A stretch of DNA of 64,000 nt from Roseofilum acuticapitatum BLCC-M154 (GCF_030068475.1 NZ_JAQOSP010000006.1:1-64000), one strand, 5' to 3'; shown: positions 54,547-64,000, counted from the stretch's first letter. The notes: generated from the letters alone by a model not told the origin. Made by a program: numbers and translations.

Positions 54547-55518
54547 ATGGAACCATTTGTCAAGCCTGTTTATTCCTTCATTGTTCCGATCTATAATGAA
54601 GAAAACACTATTTCTGAACTCTATAACCGTCTCTATTCAGTGATGGAAAAGTTAGAGGGAGAAACAGAATTGATTTTAGTTAATGATGGGAGTACAGATG
54701 CTTCCTTACGTCTATTGCGGGAACTGTATCAGAGAGATAAGCGGGTTTGCTATCTGAGTTTAGCACGGAATTTTGGTCATCAAATTGCGGTGACTGCGGG
54801 ATTGAATTATGCGCGAGGTGAAGCGGTAGTTGTCTTGGATGCAGATTTGCAAGATCCGCCGGAGTTAATTCCGGAAATGGTGCAAAAATGGAGAGAAGGG
54901 TATCAGGTGGTTTATGCCCAAAGAACGCGCCGACATCAGGAAAAAAGGCGCAAACGATGGATGGCTTATTTATTTTATCGGATGCTGAGATATTTGGCGG
55001 ATGTGGAGATTCCGACGGATACGGGGGATTTTTGTTTGATGGATCGGTGTGTGGTGGATCTATTAAATCAGATGCCAGAGCGCGATCGCTACATTCGAGG
55101 TTTGCGAGCTTGGGTTGGCTTCCAGCAAACAGCTATTTTATACGAGCGCAGCCCCCGGTTTTCCGGTGAAGTGAAATATACCTTTACTAAGTCCCTCTCT
55201 CTGGCCATTAACGGTCTAGTCTCCTTCTCCAAAGTGCCCCTGCGTCTCTCGACTTATCTCGGTTTAGGGGCTGCGGCGATCGCCCTTTTCATGGCTCTAC
55301 TCGTCCTCTATTGGCGCATTATCGCCCCCACTGCCCCCCTCACCGGGTTTGCCACTATCCTGATCGCCATCTTCTTTCTCGGAGCCGTACAACTTGTCAG
55401 CATCGGCATTCTAGGCGAATATATCGGCCGTATCTACGAACAAGTCAAAGGCCGTCCCCTCTATACCCTAGCCGAAATTCGAGGCTGGGAAAAGAGCGAT
55501 CGCCCCTTTAGAAAATAG
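54547..55518 (+). CDS. GT2-family glycosyltransferase, dolichyl-phosphate-mannose-synthase/GtrB-like
   Basis: A 323-residue inner-membrane enzyme. The GT-A catalytic domain (about 8-225) starts [21 protein letters not shown], with [11 protein letters not shown] and the metal-binding [12 protein letters not shown] (D-x-D). Two C-terminal helices (about 237-258 and 268-293) fit the GtrB/DPM1-like form, which transfers a sugar from a nucleotide sugar to polyprenyl phosphate. It is divergent from the GT39-like membrane protein and probably provides its lipid-linked donor. Confidence 0.92.
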   Translation: MEPFVKPVYSFIVPIYNEENTISELYNRLYSVMEKLEGETELILVNDGSTDASLRLLRELYQRDKRVCYLSLARNFGHQIAVTAGLNYARGEAVVVLDADLQDPPELIPEMVQKWREGYQVVYAQRTRRHQEKRRKRWMAYLFYRMLRYLADVEIPTDTGDFCLMDRCVVDLLNQMPERDRYIRGLRAWVGFQQTAILYERSPRFSGEVKYTFTKSLSLAINGLVSFSKVPLRLSTYLGLGAAAIALFMALLVLYWRIIAPTAPLTGFATILIAIFFLGAVQLVSIGILGEYIGRIYEQVKGRPLYTLAEIRGWEKSDRPFRK

Positions 55519-55536
55519 GAAACCAGCAACACCATC

Positions 55537-58500
55537 CTAGCCCTCACCCGGCGGTTGATAAATCACCGTTTCACTTCCCTCCTCTTCTCCATCTGCATCT
55601 TCCCCAGGAGGTGAAGTATAGAGAACCGTCTCACTCTCCTCCTCCTCCTCATAGGGATCTCCATCATCATCCGGCATTTGATCGGGCATATAGGCAGCCG
55701 TCAGCATATCATTACCCGATTCCGACATCTCCATATCATCAATCGTGGATTGGTCTAATCGATTGAAATGAGTCCCCGGTTCAAAAGCAACCGTTTCATC
55801 TTCAGCAATTTCAATCAGAGGAAAGAAGTCAGCATCGGGGGCAGATTGAGCGCGATTAGACTCACTAGCATTTTCCGTCCAACTCGCTTCTTGATAGGCA
55901 CAATACTGTTCCCAAGTCGAAAAAACCCCTTGAGATTGGATGAAATTTTGGTGTTCGGGATCGATCAGCGCTTGGTAAAGACAGGCATTACTAAAGTTAG
56001 CTGAGTTTAAACTTGCACCTTGTAATTTAGCTCCGGTGAGATTCGCCAAACTGAGATTAGCCCCGGAGAGGTTAGCATTCGATAAGTCAGCACCAGACAA
56101 ATCAGCCCCCGATAGGTTGATCTCTTGAAGTTGGGCCCCACTGAGGGTTGCGCCACTGAGGTTAGCCCCTTGGAGGTTTGTCTTTTGCAGATGGCTTTTC
56201 GGTAAGATGGCATGTTGTAAGTTGACCCAGGGAAGTTCCAGGTGATGGAAGTCTCGCCCCAGACGTTGCCAAAAGGTGAGGGGGGCAAGGATAGATGCTC
56301 GGCCGGCTAAGGCGATCAGTTGATTGGGGTTGTAAGGAAGCCAACGGCCGAGGGGTTTGAGATCCATTTGCCAATTGAGATCGAGGGCGGTAGAAGCTTC
56401 AGAGGGGATGAGATGATCGGGAATGCCACAGGGGTAGAAGGGGGTGGAGGTGGCGCGGGCTAGGACGGTCAGCAACAGCAGAAGGTTGATTCCGAGGACA
56501 GCATCGACTTGCAGCAGGTTGATGGGATTGCCCAGGGATTGGAAGCGCTCGTAAGCTTGTTTAGGAATGGGGGTATCGATCCATTGGCCTTGGCAGTAAC
56601 TAGCCCAGAACCGATCCAGGCGATCGCATAGGATCGTTAAATTGAAGGAATGGGGATAGTTTTTTTGATCCCGTTGCAGTCGCTCTAGAAGCATATCTTC
56701 GCTGTTGTAAGGCAGCAGACCAAATCCCAGCAGAGGATAGAGGATTTGGGCGATCGTTTGCAGGTCAATTTCTTGACTGGGATCGAGCAGGGGTTGCAGT
56801 TGTTTGGCGATCGCCTCCGTTGCTAAGTATTCACCGAAGCTACGATGGGTAAATTGATATTGAATGGTTTGCCGATCGGGTTTTGCCGTTGCCTGAAATA
56901 AAAATGAGGGTAAATCTAAGGGTTCAGATTCGGGTATATTCAGCTTGGCTCTCAGGTGGGCACTGCTAAGGCTCTGTTGTCCACTTTGGAGTAAAGTAAG
57001 GGCAGCATTTTGGCACAAGATACGCAAATTTAAGGGAGAGCGCCCTTTCAGGAAGCGGGAGATAGTCTCCTGGGATCTGCCCGCATGGCCCAAACCGATG
57101 CGAATCAGTTTTTGCGTTTGTCTACCCCGCAAGCGTCCAGAGGTAATCTCGCCGAACAGCCAGGTCATCAGGCGATCGTAGAGTTCTAATTTTACCCCTG
57201 GAAAGGGAATTTCAATTAAATCTTGCTCAAAAAAGCCATCCCGGTGCAAAACACCTAATAAATACAGCATTAACGGTTGCCGTACCATAGCCGCTAATTC
57301 CTTAGCCGTTGTCTTACTACTAAATAATCCCGCTTGCTTGAGAAAATCAAAATAGGATTTAGCAATTTCTCGACTTTGTAATTTTGACCAATTTTTAAAC
57401 CATTCTTGCACCGCGTCCAAATCCATTGACTCAAGCTTGAACCTCGATATTTTTAATGGAAATCTTGTTTTCAAGACTCCATTGAGTAATCCCACATCTG
57501 CTTCTGGTTTCTGACTTCCCGGATTTTGAATTTTTTGTTCTAAAGCTAGACGAGAGCGAAAATCAGAACGACTGGTCAAAACAATTTTATGACGAGGCCA
57601 TCCCCTAGGGTCGCGATGTTGTTGTTGAAATTGGGCAATTTGTTCGAGTAACTTCTGATAAGGATCGTCTCCCACACAAGCATAGGGCATGGAATCCAAA
57701 CTATCTAAAATTAATAAACAAGGGGGTAATCCCGGTTTTAACCAGCCATCATTGCGGGTGAATTCAGCTCTTTTAAATGCTGAATCGAGGGTTTCTTCTA
57801 AAGAGTTTCCTAACCGGATTGAACCCAGAGAAATGACAATAGGCATCCATTCAGGATAAAGAGTTTGGGCGATTTCTGCCGCCCACCATTGACAAAAGCG
57901 GGTTTTTCCTAAACCCGATGGCCCTTCAATTAAAGCTAAACTATAGGTATCGGCAAGTTGTTGATTGGCCCAATCGAGCAAGGACATACTTTTTTCCGAC
58001 GCTACGCTATTGGCCAGTAATCCTTTAGGAATGATATACAATTTAGACCAAGCAAAAGATTCTTCAAAACAAGGAGTCGCCAGATTGATTTGCAAATCTG
58101 CTCGATAAAATTCCCTGGGTAAATCAATAATCGCTCGTGCCCCTGGTGAGGCGGGTTCTAAGAGTTCATAATCTCCCGATCCGACCCCATAAAATCCCTG
58201 ACTCGAATCACCAATGCGAACAAATTTTTGCAGTTGAGGTAAATAAATATGATATTGGGCAACGGTTTTCAGCAATTGTCCAAATAAGCCTTGATGTAGC
58301 CGTTGCACTAATAATTGGCTTTCCCGCTCTTCTGCACCATTAGCGACGAACCAAGCTTGGATGGCTTGATGAATTTGGCCAATAATGGGAGCATGGGCTA
58401 AATTAGAAAGAATTTTTTCTGTCTCTAAATCGGTTAGTCGTTTCCGGTGAATGATTTCCAGTTGGGAAACCCAAGGGGTATTGCCCTGTTCGGTTGAGGG

Positions 58501-58971
58501 AGAAGCGGTAAATTGGGTAATCCAACTGCGATTTAACCAGGGTTTACAAAGGGTTTCTTCTTGAATTAAGAGATTCTCTAAGCCATCGAGATAGGCAATT
58601 TCTAAGGCTAACCAGGTGCTATGGTTGCGGGGCATGGGTTTATACTGACTTTCGACCTGGATCATCGCCCCAGTGAGTTGACTTAAGGGACGAAGATGCG
58701 ATCGCCCAATAGAAAGGGGTCTTTCCAGAAATTCCGCCAGAATATTGGTGTGGAAACTGGTTAATTGTTGCTGATGTAGACTTTGCACCAATCGAAACGC
58801 TACACCCGCTAAATCAGCTTGGCTCAAATCATGGAGGTTAATAGGCGCAGGATAAGAAGAGTCCCTTACTCGATCGGGTATGGAACTAGAATTGACCAGG
58901 GAACGACTTGGCTGGGAAGAGCCAAGACCAATATTAGACGTTTGAAGCCAATCATAAATCTTAAAGTTCAT
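55537..58971 (-). CDS. NACHT-like NTPase with pentapeptide repeats and acidic ETV tail
   Basis: A predicted 1144-residue protein starting MNFKIYDWLQT (ATG 58971). An unassigned helical N-terminal region (about 1-320) precedes a P-loop module: Walker A EGPSGLGKTRFCQWW (about 349) and Walker B PPCLLILDSLDSM (about 417-429), the NACHT pattern, followed by a long helical region to about 920. About 70 residues of pentapeptide repeats then follow (A(N/D)LSGA... type, about 945-1015), forming a right-handed quadrilateral helix. The last 120 residues are highly acidic with three ETVxY/F motifs (DETVAF, SETVLY, SETVIY). The architecture resembles STAND/NACHT proteins, some of which defend against phage. 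Role here unknown. Confidence 0.82.
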   Translation of the reverse strand: MNFKIYDWLQTSNIGLGSSQPSRSLVNSSSIPDRVRDSSYPAPINLHDLSQADLAGVAFRLVQSLHQQQLTSFHTNILAEFLERPLSIGRSHLRPLSQLTGAMIQVESQYKPMPRNHSTWLALEIAYLDGLENLLIQEETLCKPWLNRSWITQFTASPSTEQGNTPWVSQLEIIHRKRLTDLETEKILSNLAHAPIIGQIHQAIQAWFVANGAEERESQLLVQRLHQGLFGQLLKTVAQYHIYLPQLQKFVRIGDSSQGFYGVGSGDYELLEPASPGARAIIDLPREFYRADLQINLATPCFEESFAWSKLYIIPKGLLANSVASEKSMSLLDWANQQLADTYSLALIEGPSGLGKTRFCQWWAAEIAQTLYPEWMPIVISLGSIRLGNSLEETLDSAFKRAEFTRNDGWLKPGLPPCLLILDSLDSMPYACVGDDPYQKLLEQIAQFQQQHRDPRGWPRHKIVLTSRSDFRSRLALEQKIQNPGSQKPEADVGLLNGVLKTRFPLKISRFKLESMDLDAVQEWFKNWSKLQSREIAKSYFDFLKQAGLFSSKTTAKELAAMVRQPLMLYLLGVLHRDGFFEQDLIEIPFPGVKLELYDRLMTWLFGEITSGRLRGRQTQKLIRIGLGHAGRSQETISRFLKGRSPLNLRILCQNAALTLLQSGQQSLSSAHLRAKLNIPESEPLDLPSFLFQATAKPDRQTIQYQFTHRSFGEYLATEAIAKQLQPLLDPSQEIDLQTIAQILYPLLGFGLLPYNSEDMLLERLQRDQKNYPHSFNLTILCDRLDRFWASYCQGQWIDTPIPKQAYERFQSLGNPINLLQVDAVLGINLLLLLTVLARATSTPFYPCGIPDHLIPSEASTALDLNWQMDLKPLGRWLPYNPNQLIALAGRASILAPLTFWQRLGRDFHHLELPWVNLQHAILPKSHLQKTNLQGANLSGATLSGAQLQEINLSGADLSGADLSNANLSGANLSLANLTGAKLQGASLNSANFSNACLYQALIDPEHQNFIQSQGVFSTWEQYCAYQEASWTENASESNRAQSAPDADFFPLIEIAEDETVAFEPGTHFNRLDQSTIDDMEMSESGNDMLTAAYMPDQMPDDDGDPYEEEEESETVLYTSPPGEDADGEEEGSETVIYQPPGEG

Positions 58972-59513
58972 TCTACAGGTTCCGGATCGCAAATAGTCTG
59001 AGGGCTAATTGGGGAGAGAGTAAGGGACAAGAGCATTCATTAACCTTTATCATTCCCAAGTTAACAATCGGAAGATAGGGGTGACATCTAGGTGAGGCTG
59101 CCTGAATTGCCCCAAAACCCCCTGAATAGGGGAAGAGGATAAGGGTTAAGATAACCTGTCTCGATAGGGGCACTGCCACATCGCTTTCTTTATGCCTCAA
59201 ACTATACAGAACTAAGCCTAGAGGCCACAAGGGTAAGTTAAGGATAGAGGAGTAAGATAGGTTTTACGGACTAAAACCCATTACACTAAACAACGGTTAA
59301 ACTTTAGAACAAGGCCAGAGATTCTAGAGCTTCCGGTTAGTTTATAACGGGGCTATAACTCTAATACCGGCCATATCCCTTAACTCGATCCGGATTTCCA
59401 GCTCTGGGTTAGGATTTACCTCTTTTCTAAACGATTGAAACACAGTTTAATAACTTGAATTACATCTCGATCTTTAATCCCGTACATCCATTACCCCATT
59501 TCTCCCAAAGTCT
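58972..59513. other. 542-bp divergent intergenic region
   Basis: No gene, RNA or repeat was recognised. It separates the minus-strand NACHT-like gene from the plus-strand YQEPV-repeat gene and must include both promoters. A minus-strand frame of 85 codons (58973-59230) has no recognisable family and no conserved-looking start. Confidence 0.5.
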
Positions 59514-61472
59514 ATGAAAGAAGTCCCAACTGCCATTAACCCCCCCCAAGAGACTCCATCGAGTCCATCAAGCCAAAATACGACCCTCAATGCCATGGGC
59601 TTATCCCTGTTGTGGTTGATGATTATCGTTATTTTTGGTAGTGCTGGGTTTGTTGCTACTTGGCTGTTAACTCGTGTTCCTCCCACCCCCAATTGTCAAG
59701 AGTTGTCCCCCTTAGCGGCTGATGGCGAACAACTCTATTGTGTGGAACAGCAAGCCCTTTCGGGTCAGTTGGAGGATCTAGAATCGGCGATCGCTTTTGT
59801 GGATCAATGGGATTCTAGCCATTCCCTCTATGCCGAAAGTCAGAGGTTGATGGCCAATTGGTCAAAAGCTATTTTAGAGTTTGCCCGTCGGGAAATGCAG
59901 GCGGGGAATCTGGAAAAGGCGATCGAGATGGCTGGTAAAGTCCCTGAGACTAGCCCCTTATATTCTGAGGCTCAGACCAAAATTGAATTATGGCAAGCGG
60001 ACTGGGCAACGGGTCAAGATATCTATGAGAAGGCGCTCAAGGCAATAGAAAGTCAAAATTGGACTCTGGCCTATCAACAGGTGGCTCTTTTGGGTAAACT
60101 GGATGACCCCTTCTGGAGTCAAGAACGATTTTTAGAGGTGTCCCAGTTAATTGCCTCGGAAAAACAACACCTCAAACAGTTGCAGGATGCCCGCAGTTAT
60201 GCCAGTTATGGCACAGTGGCGGATTTGCTCGAAGCTATGGAGCGGGTGAATAAGATTCCGGCTGATAGTTTGACTCGGAAAACGGCGAATGAGGAAATTG
60301 CGACTTGGAGTCGTGAGCTTCTGGCTAAGGCAGAAGAGCGGTTAGAAGAAGAGGATCTGGAAGGGGCGATCGCCATTGCCCAGAAAATTCCGACCTATTC
60401 CCCTCGCTATGCAGAGGCTCAAGATTTTGTCCGTCTCGGAGAGGCCATTAATACGGTTCAACAGGATAATTTAGGAGCCTTTTTAGTTGCCCAAACCCAA
60501 GCGGCTCGCATTAAACCCGATCGCCCCCTCTATGAAGAAGCTCAAGCCAAAATTAAGGATTGGCAACAGGAAGTGCAAGATGAGGTGCAAATTCAATTTG
60601 CTAATCTGATTGCCAGCATTGGGCAACCAATGGCGCTCAAACAGGCAGAAAATTTTGCCCAGATGGTCTCTGTTGACCGCCCTCGGCGCATTCAAGCTCA
60701 GACGAAAGTTGCCCATTGGCGCAAAGAAGTTGAACGCCTAGAAGCTCGCCCCATTTTGGCTATGGCTCGTCAGGTGGCCTCTGGGGAAACCTTGGATGAT
60801 TTTGAAAAAGCGAGAACCTTAGCAGCCGAGATTGAGCGGGGCCATCCCCTACGGTTGGAGGCTCAAACCTTAATCGCTGAGTGGAATAAGCGGATTGAGA
60901 TTATTGAGGATGGGCCGATTCTGGAGCGGGCGAAATCGTTGGCGAAGGCTGGAGATTTGTGGGAAGCCATTGAAATGGCGGAAAAAATTACTTCCGATCG
61001 CGCTTTGTATGGTCAAGCCCAAGATATTATTTATAAGTGGGAGGTGGAAATTCAAACGGCTGAGGATGAGTTCAATCTCAAGGATGCTGAATATTTAGCG
61101 TCTTTGGGCCGTTACAATGAAGCCATTCGCACAGCGTCTCGTGTAGGTTGGGGTAGACCGCTCTATTATGAGGCTCAAGATGCGATCGCCCGTTGGCAGG
61201 CTAAACTGGATGCGTTATACACTCCTCCTGCACCGGTTTATCGAGAACCGGAACCCGTATATCAAGAGCCGGTTTATCAAGAGCCGGTTTATCAAGAGCC
61301 GGTTTATCAAGAGCCGGTTTATCAAGAGCCGGTTTATCAAGAGCCGGTTTATCAGGAGCCGGTTTATCAGGAGCCGGTTTATCAAGAGCCAGAGCCAGCT
61401 TATCAGGAACCAGAGCCGGTTTATGAAGCTGCACCTGAACCTTTAGATTACAGTCCAGAGCCGCAGTTCTAA
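59514..61472 (+). CDS. Membrane-anchored helical-repeat protein with YQEPV tandem tail
   Basis: A 652-residue protein. A Ser/Thr/Pro-rich N-terminus and one membrane helix (about 28-55) precede about ten helical-hairpin repeats (about 70-570). These carry a recurring signature AIxxAxKIPxxSPLYxEAQxxIxxW, seen at about 140, 285, 490 and 540. The tail (about 575-652) is a run of eight exact YQEPV units (61260-61379), then YQEPEP and a Pro/Glu-rich end. The helical part resembles cyanobacterial proteins often labelled as chromosome-segregation-like; I do not accept that label as function. The tail is flexible and probably extracytoplasmic or a binding surface. Confidence 0.8.
   Translation: MKEVPTAINPPQETPSSPSSQNTTLNAMGLSLLWLMIIVIFGSAGFVATWLLTRVPPTPNCQELSPLAADGEQLYCVEQQALSGQLEDLESAIAFVDQWDSSHSLYAESQRLMANWSKAILEFARREMQAGNLEKAIEMAGKVPETSPLYSEAQTKIELWQADWATGQDIYEKALKAIESQNWTLAYQQVALLGKLDDPFWSQERFLEVSQLIASEKQHLKQLQDARSYASYGTVADLLEAMERVNKIPADSLTRKTANEEIATWSRELLAKAEERLEEEDLEGAIAIAQKIPTYSPRYAEAQDFVRLGEAINTVQQDNLGAFLVAQTQAARIKPDRPLYEEAQAKIKDWQQEVQDEVQIQFANLIASIGQPMALKQAENFAQMVSVDRPRRIQAQTKVAHWRKEVERLEARPILAMARQVASGETLDDFEKARTLAAEIERGHPLRLEAQTLIAEWNKRIEIIEDGPILERAKSLAKAGDLWEAIEMAEKITSDRALYGQAQDIIYKWEVEIQTAEDEFNLKDAEYLASLGRYNEAIRTASRVGWGRPLYYEAQDAIARWQAKLDALYTPPAPVYREPEPVYQEPVYQEPVYQEPVYQEPVYQEPVYQEPVYQEPVYQEPVYQEPEPAYQEPEPVYEAAPEPLDYSPEPQF
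61260..61379 (+). repeat. Eight 15-bp tandem units encoding YQEPV
   Basis: Each unit reads TATCAAGAGCCGGTT, in frame, with CAA replaced by CAG in units seven and eight. The DNA identity between units is nearly complete, so the run is young and likely length-variable by slippage. Confidence 0.93.
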
Positions 61473-61545
61473 GGAGGGGTTGAGTAAAGTGTTGGTTTTG
61501 CCCTGAACGGGTAAACCTCCCCTGAGTTTCTTCATCAATTTTGCT

Positions 61546-63300
61546 ATGATCAATTCTCAACCCTCTTCTATTTCCCTAGTGCTAATTGTTCCCAGTCGGA
61601 TTTTCCGCCTGGGACTTCAGGCTGCTTTGGGATCGTATCCTGAGATTCAGGCGATCGCTGAACTGGAAACCCCCAGCGCTGCCCTAAATTATTTGCAGGC
61701 TCAACGGTTATCCGTTAGCGATCGCCCCGGAGTCCGCATCATTGTCATCGATTCTGCCCTAGCATCCGCATTAACCCAAGATGCTCTACTGAGGTTTTGT
61801 CAAAATCTTAAACGTTGGTATCCCCAATATCGGTTAGTGTTGTTAACCGATCCTGGATCAGTCAGTTGGCAAGCCGCTCAAGAGGTGGGTATAGACGGTT
61901 ATTGTCCCAAAACGGCCGATCGGAGCCAATTGGTGGCGACCCTTAAACAAGTGGCCATGGGAGAATCCTATCAGGTGAGGGTGGATTCTTCCTTATCAGA
62001 GGGCGAATTTGAGGGCGATCGCTCTTCCTGGTGGACAACCGTTAAACATCGCTGGTATCTTTGGGGACTCAAAACCATCTCGGAAGTCGAGTCTAAGTTA
62101 AAAAGACAACTTAAGCAACCGAATTTATCCGTACTCGAACAAGCGATAATTCGCGGACGACTGCGAGAGCTATCAACCGCCCGATGGTGTATTCAGTGGT
62201 TGTTAGCCCCCCGCTTAAAAAGCGTAGAATTTCAGAACCTTAGAGAAAATTATCCCCCTGCCAATCCATCCCTAGTTCCTTCTCAGAACCCCATCTTAGA
62301 TTTAGATACCCATGAATCTTTAATCCCCATTTCCCCCCGTCAACAGGTTCTCGAAACTACGGCAGCTCATTTACAATTTCAACTCAACAATTTAACCCAC
62401 ACTCCCCTAGAACTAGATATCTTAAAAGCCGAAAAACGGCAAGAACTCTTGCAAGTGATTTTAGAAGAAATTGAAGTTCTCCTGCAAGATTTGCAATTTT
62501 CCCAGATTAAAGATGCTCAATTAGTCAGCAAAAAAGTAGATTTACTGCAAGATTTGTGGTCAGGGGCGATCGCTCAATTTTTCGGAAAATATTCACGGAT
62601 TATGGTCAAAGGGCAAGAAGTGGAAATTGTCCCCATTTTATTACAAGATATAGACCGTATTCAGGCAGAATATTTAGAGAAGATTCCCCTATTCCTAGAG
62701 TTAATTAATTATCTGGTCTATGAACTACCCTTAATGATTGATAACCGCTTATATGCAGCCGGAACTCCAGAAGCCCAAAAGCGAGCCGAAATGTTAACCC
62801 AAAACTTAATCATTCAGCTCGGAAATGCCGTAGTTAATCCTCTGTTAAATCATTTTGCCGATGTTATAGCCGTTAAACAAATCTTTTACGATCAGCAACT
62901 AATTACCAGTCGTAAAATTGAGCGTTTTCGTAATGATTTATCCTGGAGATCTCGACAACAACAGTGGTTAGGGGAACCCAAGGATATTTTTGAAAGCCAA
63001 TATTCCTTACTGGTTTTAGAGGGGCGAGGGATTCAAAAAGTCTCCATTTATGCCCCCAGACGTGAAGAATTAGATCGACTAAAAGGTTGGTCTTTAGGGG
63101 TAACATTAGTCCTTGAAGGTCGAGATGCGATCGCTCCCCGATTGCAAGCCTTAGTGGGTTCAGTCGGTCAAGTTTTAATCTATGTTTTAACCCATATTAT
63201 TGGCAGAGGAATCGGTCTAGTTGCACGGGGAGTGCTGCAAGGAATTGGTAATTCTTGGTCAGACAGTCGCTTAAGTGGCAATGGCGATCGTTCCAAATAG
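61546..63300 (+). CDS. DUF3685 protein with receiver-like N-terminal domain
   Basis: A 584-residue protein. Residues 8-140 look like a response-regulator receiver (LVLIVPSRIFRLGLQAALGSYPEIQAIAELE, then VIDSAL, YRLVLLTDPG and GYCPKTADRSQLVATLKQVAMGE), similar to NarL-type receivers, with an Asp (VIDSAL) and a Lys (GYCPK) in fitting places. The remainder (about 150-584) matches the cyanobacterial/plastid DUF3685 family, helical and with a hydrophobic glycine-rich C-terminus (VLIYVLTHIIGRGIGLVARGVLQGIG) that may insert in membranes. No DNA-binding domain is present. Function is unknown. Confidence 0.88.
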   Translation: MINSQPSSISLVLIVPSRIFRLGLQAALGSYPEIQAIAELETPSAALNYLQAQRLSVSDRPGVRIIVIDSALASALTQDALLRFCQNLKRWYPQYRLVLLTDPGSVSWQAAQEVGIDGYCPKTADRSQLVATLKQVAMGESYQVRVDSSLSEGEFEGDRSSWWTTVKHRWYLWGLKTISEVESKLKRQLKQPNLSVLEQAIIRGRLRELSTARWCIQWLLAPRLKSVEFQNLRENYPPANPSLVPSQNPILDLDTHESLIPISPRQQVLETTAAHLQFQLNNLTHTPLELDILKAEKRQELLQVILEEIEVLLQDLQFSQIKDAQLVSKKVDLLQDLWSGAIAQFFGKYSRIMVKGQEVEIVPILLQDIDRIQAEYLEKIPLFLELINYLVYELPLMIDNRLYAAGTPEAQKRAEMLTQNLIIQLGNAVVNPLLNHFADVIAVKQIFYDQQLITSRKIERFRNDLSWRSRQQQWLGEPKDIFESQYSLLVLEGRGIQKVSIYAPRREELDRLKGWSLGVTLVLEGRDAIAPRLQALVGSVGQVLIYVLTHIIGRGIGLVARGVLQGIGNSWSDSRLSGNGDRSK

Positions 63301-63373
63301 TTAATATAGCGCTTTGCACTGGCCTAGTTACAAGTTAGAATAGAGAATGTACAACATTTTGAGAGTTTTATAA

Positions 63374-63778
63374 TCACCAAATTGTCTGAATATTAGTTAA
63401 AGCTTGAATTTGCGCGTCGCGGGTGACTAAGGGAAGATTCAAACATAACGCAGTAGCGGCAATAATCCTATCAGGCATATCTGGCACTAAATTGCGAGGA
63501 ATCTGACGCAGAGTTTGTGCTGTTATTAAATTTAGAGGAGCTATTTCTAATCCAGTTCCCGAATCGGATAGAGCATTAATTAGTTGCCCAAATGCTTCTT
63601 CTGGCAATCGATATCTTTCCACTAGATAGCCTACTTCTACCACAGAAATTGCGGACACATAAATCAGATCGCCTCCTGTAGATACAGTATCCAAAGCATT
63701 CATTGCTGCTGGCGATAATCGAGTATGATCGCGCAAATACCAGATAATTGTATGAGTGTCAGCTACAACGGCTGTCAT
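63374..63778 (-). CDS. PIN-domain toxin (VapC-type)
   Basis: A 134-residue PIN-domain protein. The acidic residues expected for the metal site are D7 (VVADTHTIIWYL), a Glu in SVVEVGYLVERYRL, and D101/D104-region aspartates in DMPDRIIAATAL and TRDAQI. VapC toxins cleave RNA, commonly the anticodon loop of initiator tRNA. ATG 63778 is chosen because it gives MTAVVADTHT and shares one base with the antitoxin stop (TAATG). The antitoxin gene lies just upstream. Confidence 0.92.
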   Translation of the reverse strand: MTAVVADTHTIIWYLRDHTRLSPAAMNALDTVSTGGDLIYVSAISVVEVGYLVERYRLPEEAFGQLINALSDSGTGLEIAPLNLITAQTLRQIPRNLVPDMPDRIIAATALCLNLPLVTRDAQIQALTNIQTIW

Positions 63779-64000
63779 TAAAAATCCTCTCTCGGAAAAT
63801 TTCCCCACATTTCCTTTCTAGCTTGGGCGATATCTTCTTCCGTAATATTGATATCTAAATTATCCCACATCCCTTTAACACTTTTTATCGGTTTTTTAGG
63901 AAGAATTTTTTGTTGAAGAAACTCAGCAAAATCTAAAACTTCTTGTTGCTTATCTGGGGGCAATGTCCGCAACTTATCTAAAACTGCTTGCTCTAAATTC
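63778..64000 (-). CDS. DUF2281-type antitoxin, 5' end outside window
   Basis: The reading frame is open to the window edge, so at least 73 residues are encoded: (I)LEQAVLDKLRTLPPDKQQ and then EVLDFAEFLQQKILPKK. This is the DUF2281 pattern, common as the antitoxin gene before a PIN toxin. A TTG at 63972 is sometimes read as the start, but the conserved LxxLPPDKQQEVLDFAEFL segment and the open frame upstream show that the real start is to the right. The acidic C-terminal half would wrap the toxin. Confidence 0.85.
   Translation of the reverse strand, partial: NLEQAVLDKLRTLPPDKQQEVLDFAEFLQQKILPKKPIKSVKGMWDNLDINITEEDIAQARKEMWGNFPREDF

Noticed and set aside
61201-61560. Minus-strand 119-codon frame with DKPAL repeats
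   Set aside because: It is the antisense reading of the YQEPV tandem run.

Overview
The window is chromosomal DNA of a cyanobacterium, most likely a filamentous (Oscillatoriales-type) one. The direct evidence is ndhH of the NDH-1 complex, a GUN4-domain kinase, DUF3685 and DUF2214 proteins, a cyanate/nitrate-type ABC transporter with cyanase, frequent GCGATCGC (HIP1) octamers inside genes, and heptanucleotide STRR-type repeats such as (CCCCATT)n. No rRNA, tRNA, CRISPR array, transposase or phage structural gene was recognised. The genus is not determined.

Layout: 0-6.7 kb holds two RTX (calcium-binding nonapeptide) proteins flanking a Ser/Thr kinase-GUN4 fusion, then a repeat-rich kilobase. 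6.7-13.3 kb holds a peroxiredoxin-like protein and an RND efflux adaptor and pump (separated by repeats), followed by a methyltransferase. 13.5-19.5 kb holds a non-catalytic M16 peptidase homologue, a UbiB/ABC1 kinase, a lipoprotein, a DUF2214 membrane protein, a methyltransferase and a mannose-1-phosphate guanylyltransferase. 19.6-25.8 kb holds two small coiled proteins, a J-domain/TPR/WD40 protein, an LCP-family protein, a Uma2 nuclease-fold protein, a membrane-anchored GH-like protein and an EVE protein. 25.8-39.1 kb holds a large PAS/GAF histidine kinase, a coiled-coil protein, ndhH, two TerD proteins, a 31-residue membrane peptide, a TolB-like propeller, an MscS channel, miaA and gyrB. 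39.7-43.9 kb holds an orphan DppC-type permease with an HMA protein, a NADAR protein, a possible small toxin-antitoxin-like pair and a ParA/ParB-like pair. 44-48.1 kb is the cyn operon (binding protein, permease, ATPase, cyanase). 48.4-55.5 kb holds a nucleotidyltransferase-fold protein, a divergent two-component pair, and a methyltransferase with two glycosyltransferases. 55.5-64 kb holds a NACHT-like NTPase with pentapeptide repeats, a membrane protein with a YQEPV tandem repeat, a DUF3685 protein and a VapBC-type pair cut by the window edge.

The most striking structure outside genes is a dispersed family of 17-nt hairpins with the same geometry (7-bp stem, 3-nt loop, 7-bp stem). Several different stem sequences occur. 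Stem pairs change together (A-T to G-C) and the loop occurs in both orientations (TCT or AGA; AAA or TTT). These hairpins are packaged into composite elements bounded by ATATCAAGTCCG arms. The elements or related simple repeats lie at gene ends and in three cases supply or abut the stop codon. A second observation is a 57-bp remnant of a NADAR gene 3' end lying 505 bp downstream of the intact one, on the far side of the small two-gene module.
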